Source of the DNA: an uncultured Oscillospiraceae bacterium
GTDB taxonomy: Bacteria; Bacillota; Clostridia; Oscillospirales; Acutalibacteraceae
Length of the DNA stretch: 25,190 nucleotides
Assembly (NCBI GenBank): GCA_900544375.1
Contig: UQUZ01000037.1
Span: 1-25,190, forward strand
Reading direction: 5' to 3'
The translations under genes were made by a program, and so were the position numbers. Positions 15,058-23,134 of the stretch are shown here, piece by piece (position 1 is the first letter of the stretch; each line of letters starts with the position of its first letter). The notes under the pieces are model-generated. The model made no database searches. It saw only the letters and a program-made list of their open reading frames with translations, and was not told the origin of the DNA.

Positions 15058-16018
15058 TTCCAAAATCACCGACGGGGGCGTTCCGCCGGAAAGTGAGCTC
15101 GCAGAAATCAGCCGCTATGCCCGCTCTTCTCTTAAGCGGGAGGAGATTTACGCCTTCACCGCTACCCTCTGTGACAACGAGATCGACCGCGATGGAGAGC
15201 GCTTCACCGTCGAAACGTTGGAACAGCTTGCCGCGCTTTATCCCGGCAAGCCCGGTCTGTTTGATCACAGCATGAAGGGCCGCGACCAGACCGCCCGCAC
15301 CTACCGTGCCTGGGTGGAACGGGATGAAACCAAACTTAACAGCCTAAACGAACCCTATACCGCCCTGCGTGCGCGAGCCTATATGGTGCGCACGCCGGAA
15401 AACCAATCGTTGATTGCGGAAATTGACGCGGGCATCAAAAAGGAGGTCAGCGTTGGCTGTGCGATTGCCACAAAGGCCTGCTCTATCTGCGGAGCAAACC
15501 GCCACACAGAGCCCTGCGCGCATCTGCCGGGGCGCTTTTATGATGGCAAGCTCTGCCACACCCTGCTCAGCGGAGCAAAAGACGCATACGAATGGTCATT
15601 TGTGGCAATCCCCGCTCAGCCAAAAGCGGGCGTGACAAAAGCCTATTCCACTTGGGAAGGAGGGAATCCATCGATGAAGGACTGGCACAGCATTTTAAAA
15701 AACACGGGAAACGGTATTACCCTGACCCAGGAACAGGCGGGTGATCTGCTCTCCCACATCCATGCGCTGGAAGCGCTCGCGCAGGAAGGCAAGCAGTACC
15801 GCAACGCACTTTCGCAGGAGGTGATCCGGCTGTGCGCATTGCACCTTCCACAGCTCGACCTCAGCCAGTGCCCGGAGCTCCTGCAAAAATGCAGCACGCA
15901 GGAGCTGGCAGCCTTAAAAGCCATGCTCAGCGAAGCACAAGCAAATCCGCCCGCCGCTCAACTCACAGCGCCGGAAGCAGAGCAGCACCGGCAGGAGCAT
16001 CAGGCGTTTCTCATTTAA
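15050..16018 (+). CDS. Capsid maturation protease with scaffold-like C-terminus
   Basis: A 322-aa protein. The N-terminal half resembles prohead proteases of the PBSX XkdF type: a His in GLFDHSM (H73) and a Ser in KKEVSVGCA (S134) are plausible catalytic residues. Just after it comes a cysteine-rich insert, CSICGANRHTEPCAH (C144, C147, C156, H158), that looks like a small zinc knuckle. The C-terminal third (about 215-322) is Gln/Ala/Leu/Glu-rich and helical, as in scaffolding domains. It would process the procapsid. Its start overlaps the portal stop by 8 bases. The protease role is inferred from position and motifs; the fold itself is not proven here. Confidence 0.7.
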   Translation: MDDSKITDGGVPPESELAEISRYARSSLKREEIYAFTATLCDNEIDRDGERFTVETLEQLAALYPGKPGLFDHSMKGRDQTARTYRAWVERDETKLNSLNEPYTALRARAYMVRTPENQSLIAEIDAGIKKEVSVGCAIATKACSICGANRHTEPCAHLPGRFYDGKLCHTLLSGAKDAYEWSFVAIPAQPKAGVTKAYSTWEGGNPSMKDWHSILKNTGNGITLTQEQAGDLLSHIHALEALAQEGKQYRNALSQEVIRLCALHLPQLDLSQCPELLQKCSTQELAALKAMLSEAQANPPAAQLTAPEAEQHRQEHQAFLI

Positions 16019-16043
16019 ATTGAAGTAACAGGAGGAAGCAACC

Positions 16044-16388
16044 ATGAGCATATCCCTAAACGGCTTTGCCGAAGAAAGCATCACCTTAAAAATGGCGGGA
16101 ACCGCCGCCAAAGGCACACCCGTATCCATCAGCGCCAGCCTGACCGCCGCGCCCAGCCAGGCGGACGGCGTGTTTGCAGGCCTGCTCACCGCAAGCCCCA
16201 AGGGCGGCTATGCGGGCGTGCAGGTCAAGGGCTTTGTGAAAACGCCTTACAGCGGCACAGCACCCGCGCTCGGCTACACCGCCCTCGCCGCGGATGGAAA
16301 CGGCGGTGTGAAAGCCGCCTCCAGCGGACCCCTGCGCCTTGTGCTGGAACTGGATACCACAAAGAAAACCGTTGGATTTTGCCTATAA
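16044..16388 (+). CDS. Putative capsid decoration/stabilisation protein
   Basis: A 114-aa, Gly/Ala/Thr-rich, probably all-beta protein with no membrane or signal segment. Its composition, size and place directly before the major capsid gene are like small head decoration proteins of the DUF2190 type. No diagnostic motif is visible, so the identity rests on context. GGAGGAAGCAA precedes the ATG by two bases, the same translation-start sequence found before the portal and the second connector. Confidence 0.45.
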   Translation: MSISLNGFAEESITLKMAGTAAKGTPVSISASLTAAPSQADGVFAGLLTASPKGGYAGVQVKGFVKTPYSGTAPALGYTALAADGNGGVKAASSGPLRLVLELDTTKKTVGFCL

Positions 16389-16408
16389 AACGGAAAGGAG
16401 CTTAACCC

Positions 16409-17416
16409 ATGAGCAATTATGACACCATCCGCCTCGAAAAGGGCATGTATGCGGGTGGAAACTCCCTCACCCATACGCTGGAGGAGCTCGACCCTTCTGA
16501 AAACTACCGGGGCACTGCGCTGGAAGGGCTGGACGCCTACCAGCGGCAGCTCAAGCGCTTTGGCATCCATGTCAGCGGCCCGGGCAGCGACGCGGTGGAG
16601 AAATTTTTTCAAACCTCGGATTCCGCCGCGCTGTTCCCGGAATATGTATCCCGCGCCGTGCGGCAGGGGTTGGAGGAGGCAAATGTATTGCCCCGCATCA
16701 TCGCCTCCACCACCAAAATCGACGGCATGGATTATCGCACGATTACCTCCGTGCCGGAGGAGGATGACCGCTCGCTAAAGCACGTGGCGGAAGGCGCTTT
16801 CATCCCGCAGACAACCGTGAAAACACAGGAAAATCTCGTGCGCCTGTACAAGCGAGGCAGAATGCTCGTTGCTTCCTATGAGGCGATCCGTTTTCAGCGG
16901 CTGGATCTGTTTACCGTTACCCTGCGCCAAATTGGCAGCTACATCGCCCGCGCACAGCTCAAAGACGCTGTAGACGTTTTGGTAAACGGCGATGGGAATG
17001 AAAACGCCGCAGAAACTGTTTCTGTTGCGCAGGCAGGTACGCTCGCTTACAGCGATCTTGTCCGGCTTTGGAACAGCTTCGACCCCTATGCGCTCAACAC
17101 ACTAATCGCCTCCCCCGGTGTGATGGAAAAGCTGCTGTCCCTTTCCGAATTTCGTGACGCAGCGGCCGGGCTCAACTTTCATGCGACGGGCAGCATGGTC
17201 ACCCCACTCGGCGCAGATCTCGTCAAATCCGCCGCTGTGGAAGAGGGCAAGCTCATTGCGCTCGACCGGGGCTGCGCACTCGAAATGGTGCAAGCGCAAG
17301 ACGTGATGACGGATTATGATAAACTCATTGATCGCCAGCTGGAGCGCGCCGCCATCACGACGATCACAGGCTTTGCCAAGATCTTCACAGACGCCTCCAA
17401 GGTGCTTGAAATCTAA
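16409..17416 (+). CDS. Major capsid protein (HK97 fold)
   Basis: A 335-aa protein in the place of the major capsid gene, right after protease and decoration genes. Its middle and C-terminal parts show features of HK97-type capsid proteins: a helical spine region (VTLRQIGSYIARAQLKDAVDVLVNG, near 170-195), a loop ending in NTLIASPGVMEKLL, and a C-terminal beta-rich P-domain end with ALDRGCALEMVQAQDVMTDYDKLIDRQLERAAIT. The N-terminal about 40-60 residues may be removed during maturation. AAAGGAG lies 10 bases before ATG. No frameshift or truncation is visible. Confidence 0.8.
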   Translation: MSNYDTIRLEKGMYAGGNSLTHTLEELDPSENYRGTALEGLDAYQRQLKRFGIHVSGPGSDAVEKFFQTSDSAALFPEYVSRAVRQGLEEANVLPRIIASTTKIDGMDYRTITSVPEEDDRSLKHVAEGAFIPQTTVKTQENLVRLYKRGRMLVASYEAIRFQRLDLFTVTLRQIGSYIARAQLKDAVDVLVNGDGNENAAETVSVAQAGTLAYSDLVRLWNSFDPYALNTLIASPGVMEKLLSLSEFRDAAAGLNFHATGSMVTPLGADLVKSAAVEEGKLIALDRGCALEMVQAQDVMTDYDKLIDRQLERAAITTITGFAKIFTDASKVLEI

Positions 17417-17473
17417 GATTTATACAAAATTCAAGCTTATTTTACAACCCTTTGTGCCTCAGGAGGCGATAAA

Positions 17474-17848
17474 ATGATCGATTCTTCCGTTGTCTTAGAA
17501 AAATTGAAGCTTTTGCTACCGCTCGCCCAGCAAATGGAACCAGCCGCACAGCTGCTCTGCGAGCAGGCCGCACAGGCAATTTCAGGCAGGCTCGCCCAGC
17601 CGGAATTCGGGCAGGATACACGGGCAACCTTTGCGGCCGCCGCGCTTGCCGGCAGCTGGCTGACACAATGCTGCGCAGCTGATGAAACGCGCCAAGTCTC
17701 CTTTCGGGCAGGCGACGTCAGCATCACGCAGCCGCAAAAATCAGAGGGCAAAAATAGCCTTGCCCTGCTCCTGGAGGATGCGATGCAACAGGCGGCCCCC
17801 CTGCTGAAGGATGACAGCTTTGCATTTTGGCAGATTGGAGTCATCTGA
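17474..17848 (+). CDS. Head-tail connector protein (putative)
   Basis: A 124-aa mostly helical protein located just after the capsid gene, where head-tail connectors of the gp6/gp15 type are encoded. Residues about 50-70 (TFAAAALAGSWLTQCC) form a helix; the C-terminus is Ala/Leu-rich. No motif identifies it with certainty. ATG 17474 follows AGGAGGCGATAAA. That ribosome binding region shares the 12-mer TCAGGAGGCGAT with the one before the spike gene at 20697. Confidence 0.5.
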   Translation: MIDSSVVLEKLKLLLPLAQQMEPAAQLLCEQAAQAISGRLAQPEFGQDTRATFAAAALAGSWLTQCCAADETRQVSFRAGDVSITQPQKSEGKNSLALLLEDAMQQAAPLLKDDSFAFWQIGVI

Positions 17849-17897
17849 AGAGGCATGTAGTAGACGACATTGGGCATGTGAAAGGAGGAAGCAATTG

Positions 17898-18254
17898 ATG
17901 CAAGAGAAGCTTCAGGCACTGATAGAGCGCTATGGTCGCAGTGTCAGCCTCTCCATGGAGGACGGTTGGCATTCTCCTCAATTCAGGGCGCTGATTCAGC
18001 CGCTGCGGTATAAAAACAAAATGTATCTGGAAGGGGTGCATACCCCGATTGGCATCCACGACCCGGGCTATTACCTCTATATCGGCCCTGCCGCACACGA
18101 TGTGACAAAGCTCGGCAGCATGGGGGAAGAGGTGTGGCTCAACGCCTCCGGCGGGGAGCGCTACCAGATCGACCGGGCAGAACGGGTTTATCTCGGCGAG
18201 GAGGCGCTCTATATCTGGGCGATCCTGCGCAGCGTGACGGAGGCGGAGCAATGA
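17898..18254 (+). CDS. Head completion/closure protein (putative, XkdH-like)
   Basis: A 118-aa protein that looks beta-rich, with the central stretch QPLRYKNKMYLEGVHTPIGIHDPGYYLYIGPAAHD and a C-terminal strand pair. Head-closure proteins of this size follow connectors in PBSX-like modules; the identity here is by position and general composition. ATG 17898 stands just after AAAGGAGGAAGCAATTG; the TTG immediately before it is in frame but would be too close to the Shine-Dalgarno sequence. The stop overlaps the next start by 4 bases. Confidence 0.5.
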   Translation: MQEKLQALIERYGRSVSLSMEDGWHSPQFRALIQPLRYKNKMYLEGVHTPIGIHDPGYYLYIGPAAHDVTKLGSMGEEVWLNASGGERYQIDRAERVYLGEEALYIWAILRSVTEAEQ

Positions 18255-18706
18255 GCGGCTTATGGGAGGTGGCGCGGGAAACGCTGCGGTTCCTCTCCTC
18301 ACGGGAGGAATTGGCCGATCTCACCTTCTGTGAGGATTTCCCCGCCGCTGCAAAAGAATCTCCCTTGCGCCGCATCACGGTGGCAGTCGGGCTTGAGCAG
18401 GCGGACTGCGTGCCGGATGCACTTGGGCATTTTTGGGGGGATTCGGCAGGCGGCACTCTAACCGGCGCTCCATGGAAGCTGCGCATCCGCCTGCAAATCC
18501 ATGCGCCGAACCGCCTCGGGGGAACAGCATGCCGAAAAGCCTTTTCGCGCATCTGGGAAGCGCTCTATTTTGATGCGCCGTTTTCCATTACTGCCGCCGG
18601 CTGCGGACCGGTCAGCGCACGCAGGGAAACCGGTTCGCTGGAGCTCGACGCCTGGGTGGAATACAGCGTTATTCTTGCCCGTTTTGAACAGGAGGATGGA
18701 GCATGA
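18251..18706 (+). CDS. Tail completion/terminator protein (putative, XkdJ-like)
   Basis: A 151-aa soluble protein with mixed alpha/beta pattern. Its position after the head-closure gene fits tail terminator or tail completion proteins, which cap the head-proximal end of a tail. GGAGGCGGAGC precedes the ATG, and both ends overlap neighbours by 4 bases (ATGA), so the genes are translationally coupled. In PBSX order the next gene would be the large tail sheath gene; here a 126-aa gene follows instead. Confidence 0.45.
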   Translation: MSGLWEVARETLRFLSSREELADLTFCEDFPAAAKESPLRRITVAVGLEQADCVPDALGHFWGDSAGGTLTGAPWKLRIRLQIHAPNRLGGTACRKAFSRIWEALYFDAPFSITAAGCGPVSARRETGSLELDAWVEYSVILARFEQEDGA

Positions 18707-19083
18707 GCACACTTCAGCAAGTTCCACGTATCACAGGAGGAGAAATATATCTGACAGCGGCTGGAAGACGAATTGCAGCAGTAGGAAGCTGCGAAATACA
18801 AGCCCGGCGGGAAGGAGTTCCGCTCATTCCATTCGGTGCATTGGAAGGCGCAGCCGCAGAGCTTGGCCCAATGCAATATACAATTGCGCTCACCAGACTC
18901 TCGCCGGAGGATGGGGAAATTGATCTGTTCTCATTGAACAGCTTTTCCTTGGTGGTAAAAAAAACCAGCCAAACAGTCACCTACGAAGGCTGCGAGTGGC
19001 TCTCTATTATCGAGACGCTCTCTCCCCGCGACTATGCGGTGGAAAGAGCGACCTTGCTCGCACTGTCACGGCACACAAGCTGA
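18703..19083 (+). CDS. Candidate tail tube-like protein
   Basis: A 126-aa protein beginning with a strand-rich segment (GGEIYLTAAGRRIAAVGSCEIQ, about 12-33) of the kind seen at the start of XkdM-type tail tube proteins, followed by beta-rich sequence up to about residue 110. It lies between the tail completion and LysM hub genes, where sheath and tube normally are, and is far too small to be a sheath. The call is weak and positional; it could also be a tube-terminating or baseplate-adaptor protein. The first half of the gene looks slightly more A-rich than its neighbours. Confidence 0.35.
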   Translation: MSTLQQVPRITGGEIYLTAAGRRIAAVGSCEIQARREGVPLIPFGALEGAAAELGPMQYTIALTRLSPEDGEIDLFSLNSFSLVVKKTSQTVTYEGCEWLSIIETLSPRDYAVERATLLALSRHTS

Positions 19084-19099
19084 AAGGATGTATCAAATC

Positions 19100-19225
19100 A
19101 TGGAAGAATCTTTTTCCCCGGAGCTGCAAACGGAGCTGCCGTCAGGCGGTGAAGCGCTGCTCGGGCTCATATCCAGCGCCTTAGAGCGCGACGCACGCCT
19201 CTACCCTGCGCCGATGCAGGGGTAG
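19100..19225 (+). CDS. Small ORF in the tape-measure position
   Basis: A 41-aa reading frame (45 aa if the in-frame ATG at 19088 is used). It has an acidic start, a Leu-rich amphipathic middle (GGEALLGLISSALERDARLY) and ends PAPMQG. AAAGGA stands 12 bases before ATG 19100, somewhat far, and directly abuts ATG 19088, so the start is uncertain. It fills the 159-base space between the tube-like and LysM genes, where tail chaperone and tape-measure genes would be expected. It may be a tiny structural protein, a remnant, or chance. Confidence 0.4.
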   Translation: MEESFSPELQTELPSGGEALLGLISSALERDARLYPAPMQG

Positions 19226-19242
19226 CGGAAAGGAGGAAAACG

Positions 19243-19749
19243 ATGACAACGATGCGCTTCGGCCCCTTTGTATGGCCGGTGAACCCAACAGAAATCCGGG
19301 TGGAGGGTGGCAGGAGCACCCGGGAGGCACTGTTCCCCTCCCCTTCTCTTCAAGAAGAAGGGGAAAAGCTTCGCCGCGTGACCGGCCGCGGTGTTTTTAC
19401 CGGCCCGGATGCCGCGGCGCAATTCTCCGCCCTGCACGCGCTTTTGGAAACCGGCGGCGCGGAGATTCTAACCGTGCCGGAATACGGCCCCCTGCGGGCC
19501 ATCTTAACGGAGCTCATCCTCCTGCGCGGAAGCATGCGCATGGTGGAATACACCTTCGCCTTCCGAGAAAGCCCGATGGAGAGCGCCTCTTCCCCCTGTA
19601 GGGAGCAGACGACCATGCTCCAAGAAGGCGAAACGCTCTGGCACCTCGCGGCGCGCCTTGCCATCCCCATTGAGCAGCTTCTCACGCTCAATCCTAAGAT
19701 TCCAGAGCCATGGAGCGCAAAGGCCGGCACAGAGGTGAGGATACAATGA
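19243..19749 (+). CDS. LysM-containing tail hub/assembly protein (XkdP-like)
   Basis: A 168-aa protein. The N-terminal part (residues 1-115) has the pattern FVWPVNPTEIRVE and VTGRGVFTGPDA of PBSX XkdP-type tail proteins. The C-terminal part (about 123-168) is a LysM domain: MLQEGETLWHLAARLAIPIEQLLTLNPKI ending in the typical G-T-E-V-R-I. Such proteins bridge tape measure/tube and the baseplate hub and may contact peptidoglycan. GGAAAGGAGGAAAACG provides a strong ribosome binding site. The ATG of the next gene overlaps its stop. Confidence 0.78.
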   Translation: MTTMRFGPFVWPVNPTEIRVEGGRSTREALFPSPSLQEEGEKLRRVTGRGVFTGPDAAAQFSALHALLETGGAEILTVPEYGPLRAILTELILLRGSMRMVEYTFAFRESPMESASSPCREQTTMLQEGETLWHLAARLAIPIEQLLTLNPKIPEPWSAKAGTEVRIQ

Positions 19750-20696
19750 ATTGCACAGCTATCCGGGCGGAGGATGGAAGGCGCATCACGCTACCGCAGC
19801 CCGTTGGGCTGGAGCTCAAATGCACCTGCTCCTCCCCCGCCCGCCAGGCAACGCTAACCTTCGGAATAGAGACGCCCTTGCCGCTGCTGGCGCAACTTCA
19901 AATCGAACAGTACGCAAGGCGCACGCCCCTCTTTTCCGGCGCAATAGACGAACAGGTTTTTTCCTGCGGCCAATCCGGCCCCCGCGTGATGCTCAGCGCC
20001 CGCTCCCTAGGAGGTGCGCTGCTGGATTACGAGGCGCTGCCCGCTAGCTACAACCAACCCGACCTTCAGGCGATTTTTTTGCTGCACGCAGCCCCTTATG
20101 GCCTCTCCTCTGTGCGTGGAGAGGGGCGCTGCCCCGGCGTTTATCAAGTGGGGAAGGGACAAAGCGAATGGGAAGTGCTCACCGATTTCTGCGCTTATGT
20201 ATGCGGATGGCAGCCGCGGGTAACGAAAGATGGCATCTTGGAGGCCTGTCCTCCGGGGCAGGATGCGTGCCACCTATTTTCAAATGAGCAATATGGTGGA
20301 ATCCGTTATTCTTCTCTGAAAAGAATTCATCGTCCATACGGTGTGATTCATGAAGTTCGCTACCGGCCGGATCGGGAAAGCGGCTATGCCTATGCCATGC
20401 AACAGCCTGAACCCTCCACTGCGACGGCAAGGCGGTTTTTAAACCTTGCCCAATCCCCCGCATGGCGCGGCCGCCGGGAGGCGGAGCTGCTGCTCCAGCG
20501 CTCTCTCTCAGGCAGTGAGGAGCTGGTGCTCGAAGCACCGTTCTCTTTTGCCGGGGAGCTCGGCGACGCAGCAAGTGCTCCGGATGGGCTTTGTGCACCG
20601 GTCCGGAAGGATTGGTGCATTTGGTCGCTATGCTATCACTGGCGGCCCTCCGACATCGGCTGCACGGTAACGCTGCGTCCCAAAACCCATTTTTAG
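19746..20696 (+). CDS. Baseplate hub protein, gpD/XkdQ-like
   Basis: A 316-aa protein placed between LysM and spike proteins. Its pattern, a beta-rich first half with GAIDEQVF and VMLSARSLGGALLDYEA, a hydrophobic helix (LQAIFLLHAAPYGLSSV) and a later GVYQVGKGQSEWEVLTDFCAYVCGWQPRVTKDG segment, resembles late control gpD / XkdQ hub proteins. These form the trimeric hub at the tube tip. ATG 19746 was chosen since GAGGTGAGG lies 5 bases upstream and the overlap is ATGA; an earlier in-frame start lies inside the LysM gene. C-terminal residues about 265-316 are less typical. Confidence 0.65.
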   Translation: MNCTAIRAEDGRRITLPQPVGLELKCTCSSPARQATLTFGIETPLPLLAQLQIEQYARRTPLFSGAIDEQVFSCGQSGPRVMLSARSLGGALLDYEALPASYNQPDLQAIFLLHAAPYGLSSVRGEGRCPGVYQVGKGQSEWEVLTDFCAYVCGWQPRVTKDGILEACPPGQDACHLFSNEQYGGIRYSSLKRIHRPYGVIHEVRYRPDRESGYAYAMQQPEPSTATARRFLNLAQSPAWRGRREAELLLQRSLSGSEELVLEAPFSFAGELGDAASAPDGLCAPVRKDWCIWSLCYHWRPSDIGCTVTLRPKTHF

Positions 20697-20713
20697 TCAG
20701 GAGGCGATTGATC

Positions 20714-21097
20714 TTGTGGATCACGCAAAAAATAACACAACCCCTGCGGGAAACCGCAGCCGAAAACGGGAGGGCGGTCGCCTTTCAAAACCTGGAGCTC
20801 TCCACCACCGGCTCCATGCGGCAGCAAAACGTTCCGCTCTACGCACCCGCAGGCTTAAGCGCTATCCCATGCCAAGGCGCGCAGGTGATGTTGCTCCCCT
20901 GTGCAGGAGAACCAGTTTGCACAGGCGTGCGGATGACAAACCTACAAAATCTACATCCAGGAGAAATTCGTCTGTTCTCTGCGGGAGGCGCATCCCTCAC
21001 GCTGAAAAACAGTGGAGAAATTGAGCTAAATGGCCTCGTCATCACAAAGGATGGTGCGGTGATTGCCCGACAAGAGAAAGAGAGAAAGGAGCCATAA
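20714..21097 (+). CDS. Baseplate spike protein, gpV/gp45-like
   Basis: A 127-aa protein read from TTG 20714, which follows CAGGAGGCG by 9 bases. An OB-fold-like N-terminal half is followed by a repetitive beta segment, EIRLFSAGGASLTLKNSGEIELNGLVITKDGAV, which looks like the triangular beta-helix of trimeric membrane-piercing spikes (gpV, Mu gp45, phage_base_V). It is short compared with gpV, though similar to small clostridial spikes. Position between gpD-like and gp25-like genes supports the role. Confidence 0.6.
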   Translation: MWITQKITQPLRETAAENGRAVAFQNLELSTTGSMRQQNVPLYAPAGLSAIPCQGAQVMLLPCAGEPVCTGVRMTNLQNLHPGEIRLFSAGGASLTLKNSGEIELNGLVITKDGAVIARQEKERKEP

Positions 21098-21101
21098 GCG
21101 C

Positions 21102-21470
21102 TTGGATACGCTGCTGAACAATCAAGATTGGGCCGTAGACCCATGCGGCAATCCGGTAGCCGTTTCGGGCTGGGAAGAAGAGCAGCAGCGCTGCATGATT
21201 CGGCTACAAGTGCCGAAGGGAACATTCCCTTACCAGCCGGAACTAGGAAGCGGCCTTCATGCCCTCGCAACGCAGGCGGCACAGATGACACGGGCAGATT
21301 GTACCGCGCGTGCCATGGAGCTTGCTCAAGAGGCGCTGCTCCCAATGCCCTATATCCGCGTATGCTCCGCTTCTTGCCGCTATGATGCAGATGGGCGGTT
21401 TACTGGATTTTCCATTCTACTGGCCGGTGCAGAATGGGAAAAGGAGGTATTGATACAAACAGATGAATGA
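21102..21470 (+). CDS. Baseplate wedge protein, gp25/gpW-like (XkdS-like)
   Basis: A 122-aa protein starting at TTG 21102, which stands 10 bases after GAAAGGAG. The stretch LLNNQDWAVDPCGNPVAVSGWEEEQQRCMIRLQVPKGTFPYQPELGSGLH, with its F-P-Y-x-P-x-x-G motif, is typical of XkdS/gp25-type wedge proteins. These occur in contractile-tail baseplates and trigger sheath contraction. The stop overlaps the start of the baseplate J gene by 8 bases. Confidence 0.7.
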   Translation: MDTLLNNQDWAVDPCGNPVAVSGWEEEQQRCMIRLQVPKGTFPYQPELGSGLHALATQAAQMTRADCTARAMELAQEALLPMPYIRVCSASCRYDADGRFTGFSILLAGAEWEKEVLIQTDE

Positions 21471-22536
21471 GTTATACACATACCAGAGAATCCTGGAAGA
21501 ACTCTTATCGGCCTATGAAGACTATGGCGGGAGCCGCCCGGACGACGCCTCTGATGCAGGCATCCGCATGCGCGTGCTGGCGGGGCAGCTTTTCGCCTTG
21601 CATGCACGCATCACCTGGCTAGAACGCCAAGTGTTCCCCGATTCCGCTGTAGGTGAGCAACTCGATCGGCTTGCCGCTATGTGGGGGATTGTTAGAAAGG
21701 AGGCCTCCTGTGCGGAAGGGCAGCTTTGCTTTTCCCGCCCTGAAGCGGAGATAATGCCGGAGATTCCCCTCCCCGCCGGCGTGCTCTGCGCGGCCCCAGG
21801 CACAGGCGGAAAACAGTTTGCCACCATAAAGGATGCTGTTTTACCAGCAGGTGAAACACAGGTCTGCACTCTTGCGCGCGCGCTGGAGCCGGGGGCCTCC
21901 TCCAATGTGGCCGCGGGGGCCGTCACGCTGCCGATCAATCCGCCGCTGGGTGTTACCCAGGTGAGCAATCCTTCCCCTTTCGATGGCGGAACCGATACGG
22001 AAACCGATGCGCACCTGCGCCGCCGCCTGCTTGACCGCCTTGGTAAAATGCCAAATGGCGCTAATGCAGACACCTACCGGGAAAAGGCGCTCTCCTATGC
22101 GGCTGTGCTGGAGGCTTCCATTCTACCACGCGCCCGCGGAGCCGGGACAGTCGATGTGGTTATCCTGACCGCGGAGGAAGCGCCTCAGGAGGCGCTACTC
22201 GCCCAGATGCAGGCAGCCTTCTCCCAGGAGCGAGAAATCGGGACAGACGTGCTCGTCCGGGGCGCTGTGCGTAAAAGGATGAATCTCTCTGCCAAAGTGC
22301 TGGTGGAATCCGGCTATGAGCCCACACAGGTTACCGCCCAATGCGAAGCCTCCCTACGTGAATTTTTAGAAGCTTTGCCGCTTGGAAATCAGCTCCTTGC
22401 CGCCCAGATTGGGGACAGGTTGTTCCATGTAGAGGGTGTGGCAAATTATGTGCTGCTCTCCCCCGCGGAGGACGTGCTGCTTTCAGCGGACGTGAAGCTG
22501 ATCCCCGGCACGATTCAGGTTGCGCCGATGCAATAA
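21463..22536 (+). CDS. Baseplate J family protein (gpJ / XkdT)
   Basis: A 357-aa wedge protein of the baseplate J family. The diagnostic segment DGGTDTETDAHLRRRLL followed by PNGANADTYREKAL is at residues about 174-210, and ending parts ARGAGTVDVVIL and a C-terminal beta segment (VEGVANYVLLSPAEDVLL) are present. Length is normal. In contractile phages J-type proteins form the baseplate wedges around the hub. AAAAGGAGG lies upstream in the preceding gene. The 15-base gap to the next gene carries its AAAAGGAGGT ribosome binding site. Confidence 0.92.
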   Translation: MNELYTYQRILEELLSAYEDYGGSRPDDASDAGIRMRVLAGQLFALHARITWLERQVFPDSAVGEQLDRLAAMWGIVRKEASCAEGQLCFSRPEAEIMPEIPLPAGVLCAAPGTGGKQFATIKDAVLPAGETQVCTLARALEPGASSNVAAGAVTLPINPPLGVTQVSNPSPFDGGTDTETDAHLRRRLLDRLGKMPNGANADTYREKALSYAAVLEASILPRARGAGTVDVVILTAEEAPQEALLAQMQAAFSQEREIGTDVLVRGAVRKRMNLSAKVLVESGYEPTQVTAQCEASLREFLEALPLGNQLLAAQIGDRLFHVEGVANYVLLSPAEDVLLSADVKLIPGTIQVAPMQ

Positions 22537-22551
22537 AAGGAGGTAGATCGT

Positions 22552-23118
22552 TTGCCAGCCTTGGAACAAATGAAGCAGATGCTCCTTCCGCTGCGATTAT
22601 ATATCCTCTCGCCTGAAAGCCGTGTATATGCTGAGCTGTGCGCCTATGCGCAAGGCCTTGAGGCAGCCCAGCAGCGCCTTGATCAGCTAATGGAAGCCGC
22701 GTTTATCCAAACCGCTCCGGCAGACCGCCTCGCTGTTTGGGAGCGCATTTTGGGCCTCCCTGCGCAGAGCGAAGGGCCGCTGGAGCGAAGAGCCGCTATT
22801 CTTGCCCGCCTCTCGCTCGGGCCGCCCGGTTTTACGCGGGCAGAAACAGAAAGCCTGCTGGAGCAGGCAGGTTTTCCCGGCTCCCCGCAAGAGGATTGCG
22901 CGGCAGCAACGCTCCGCCTGCGCTTTGGAGGCAGCACAATCAGCTTTGCGCTTTGTGCGCCGTTGGTCCACGCAATTGAGCAAAGCCTCCCTGCCCAGCT
23001 AAAAATTTGGGCGGATATCCCCGCAAAAAGTTGGGACGCCTTAGACGCCGCCGACACAGCCTTCCATGATTGGGATGCACTTTCTCTGCGATGGGAGCTT
23101 CAGGAAGAAGACGAATAA
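22552..23118 (+). CDS. Tail protein gpI / YmfQ-like (XkdU-like)
   Basis: A 188-aa protein beginning at TTG 22552, 8 bases after AAAAGGAGGT. It has an N-terminal helical part with ESRVYAELCAYAQGLEAAQQRLDQLMEAAF, then DRLAVWERILGLPAQSEGPLERRAAILARLS, the hallmark of the YmfQ/XkdU (DUF2313) family. Such proteins sit at the outer end of baseplate wedges and hold tail fibres. The fibre gene follows 16 bases later. Confidence 0.75.
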   Translation: MPALEQMKQMLLPLRLYILSPESRVYAELCAYAQGLEAAQQRLDQLMEAAFIQTAPADRLAVWERILGLPAQSEGPLERRAAILARLSLGPPGFTRAETESLLEQAGFPGSPQEDCAAATLRLRFGGSTISFALCAPLVHAIEQSLPAQLKIWADIPAKSWDALDAADTAFHDWDALSLRWELQEEDE

Positions 23119-23134
23119 TAAAGGAGGTGAAAGG

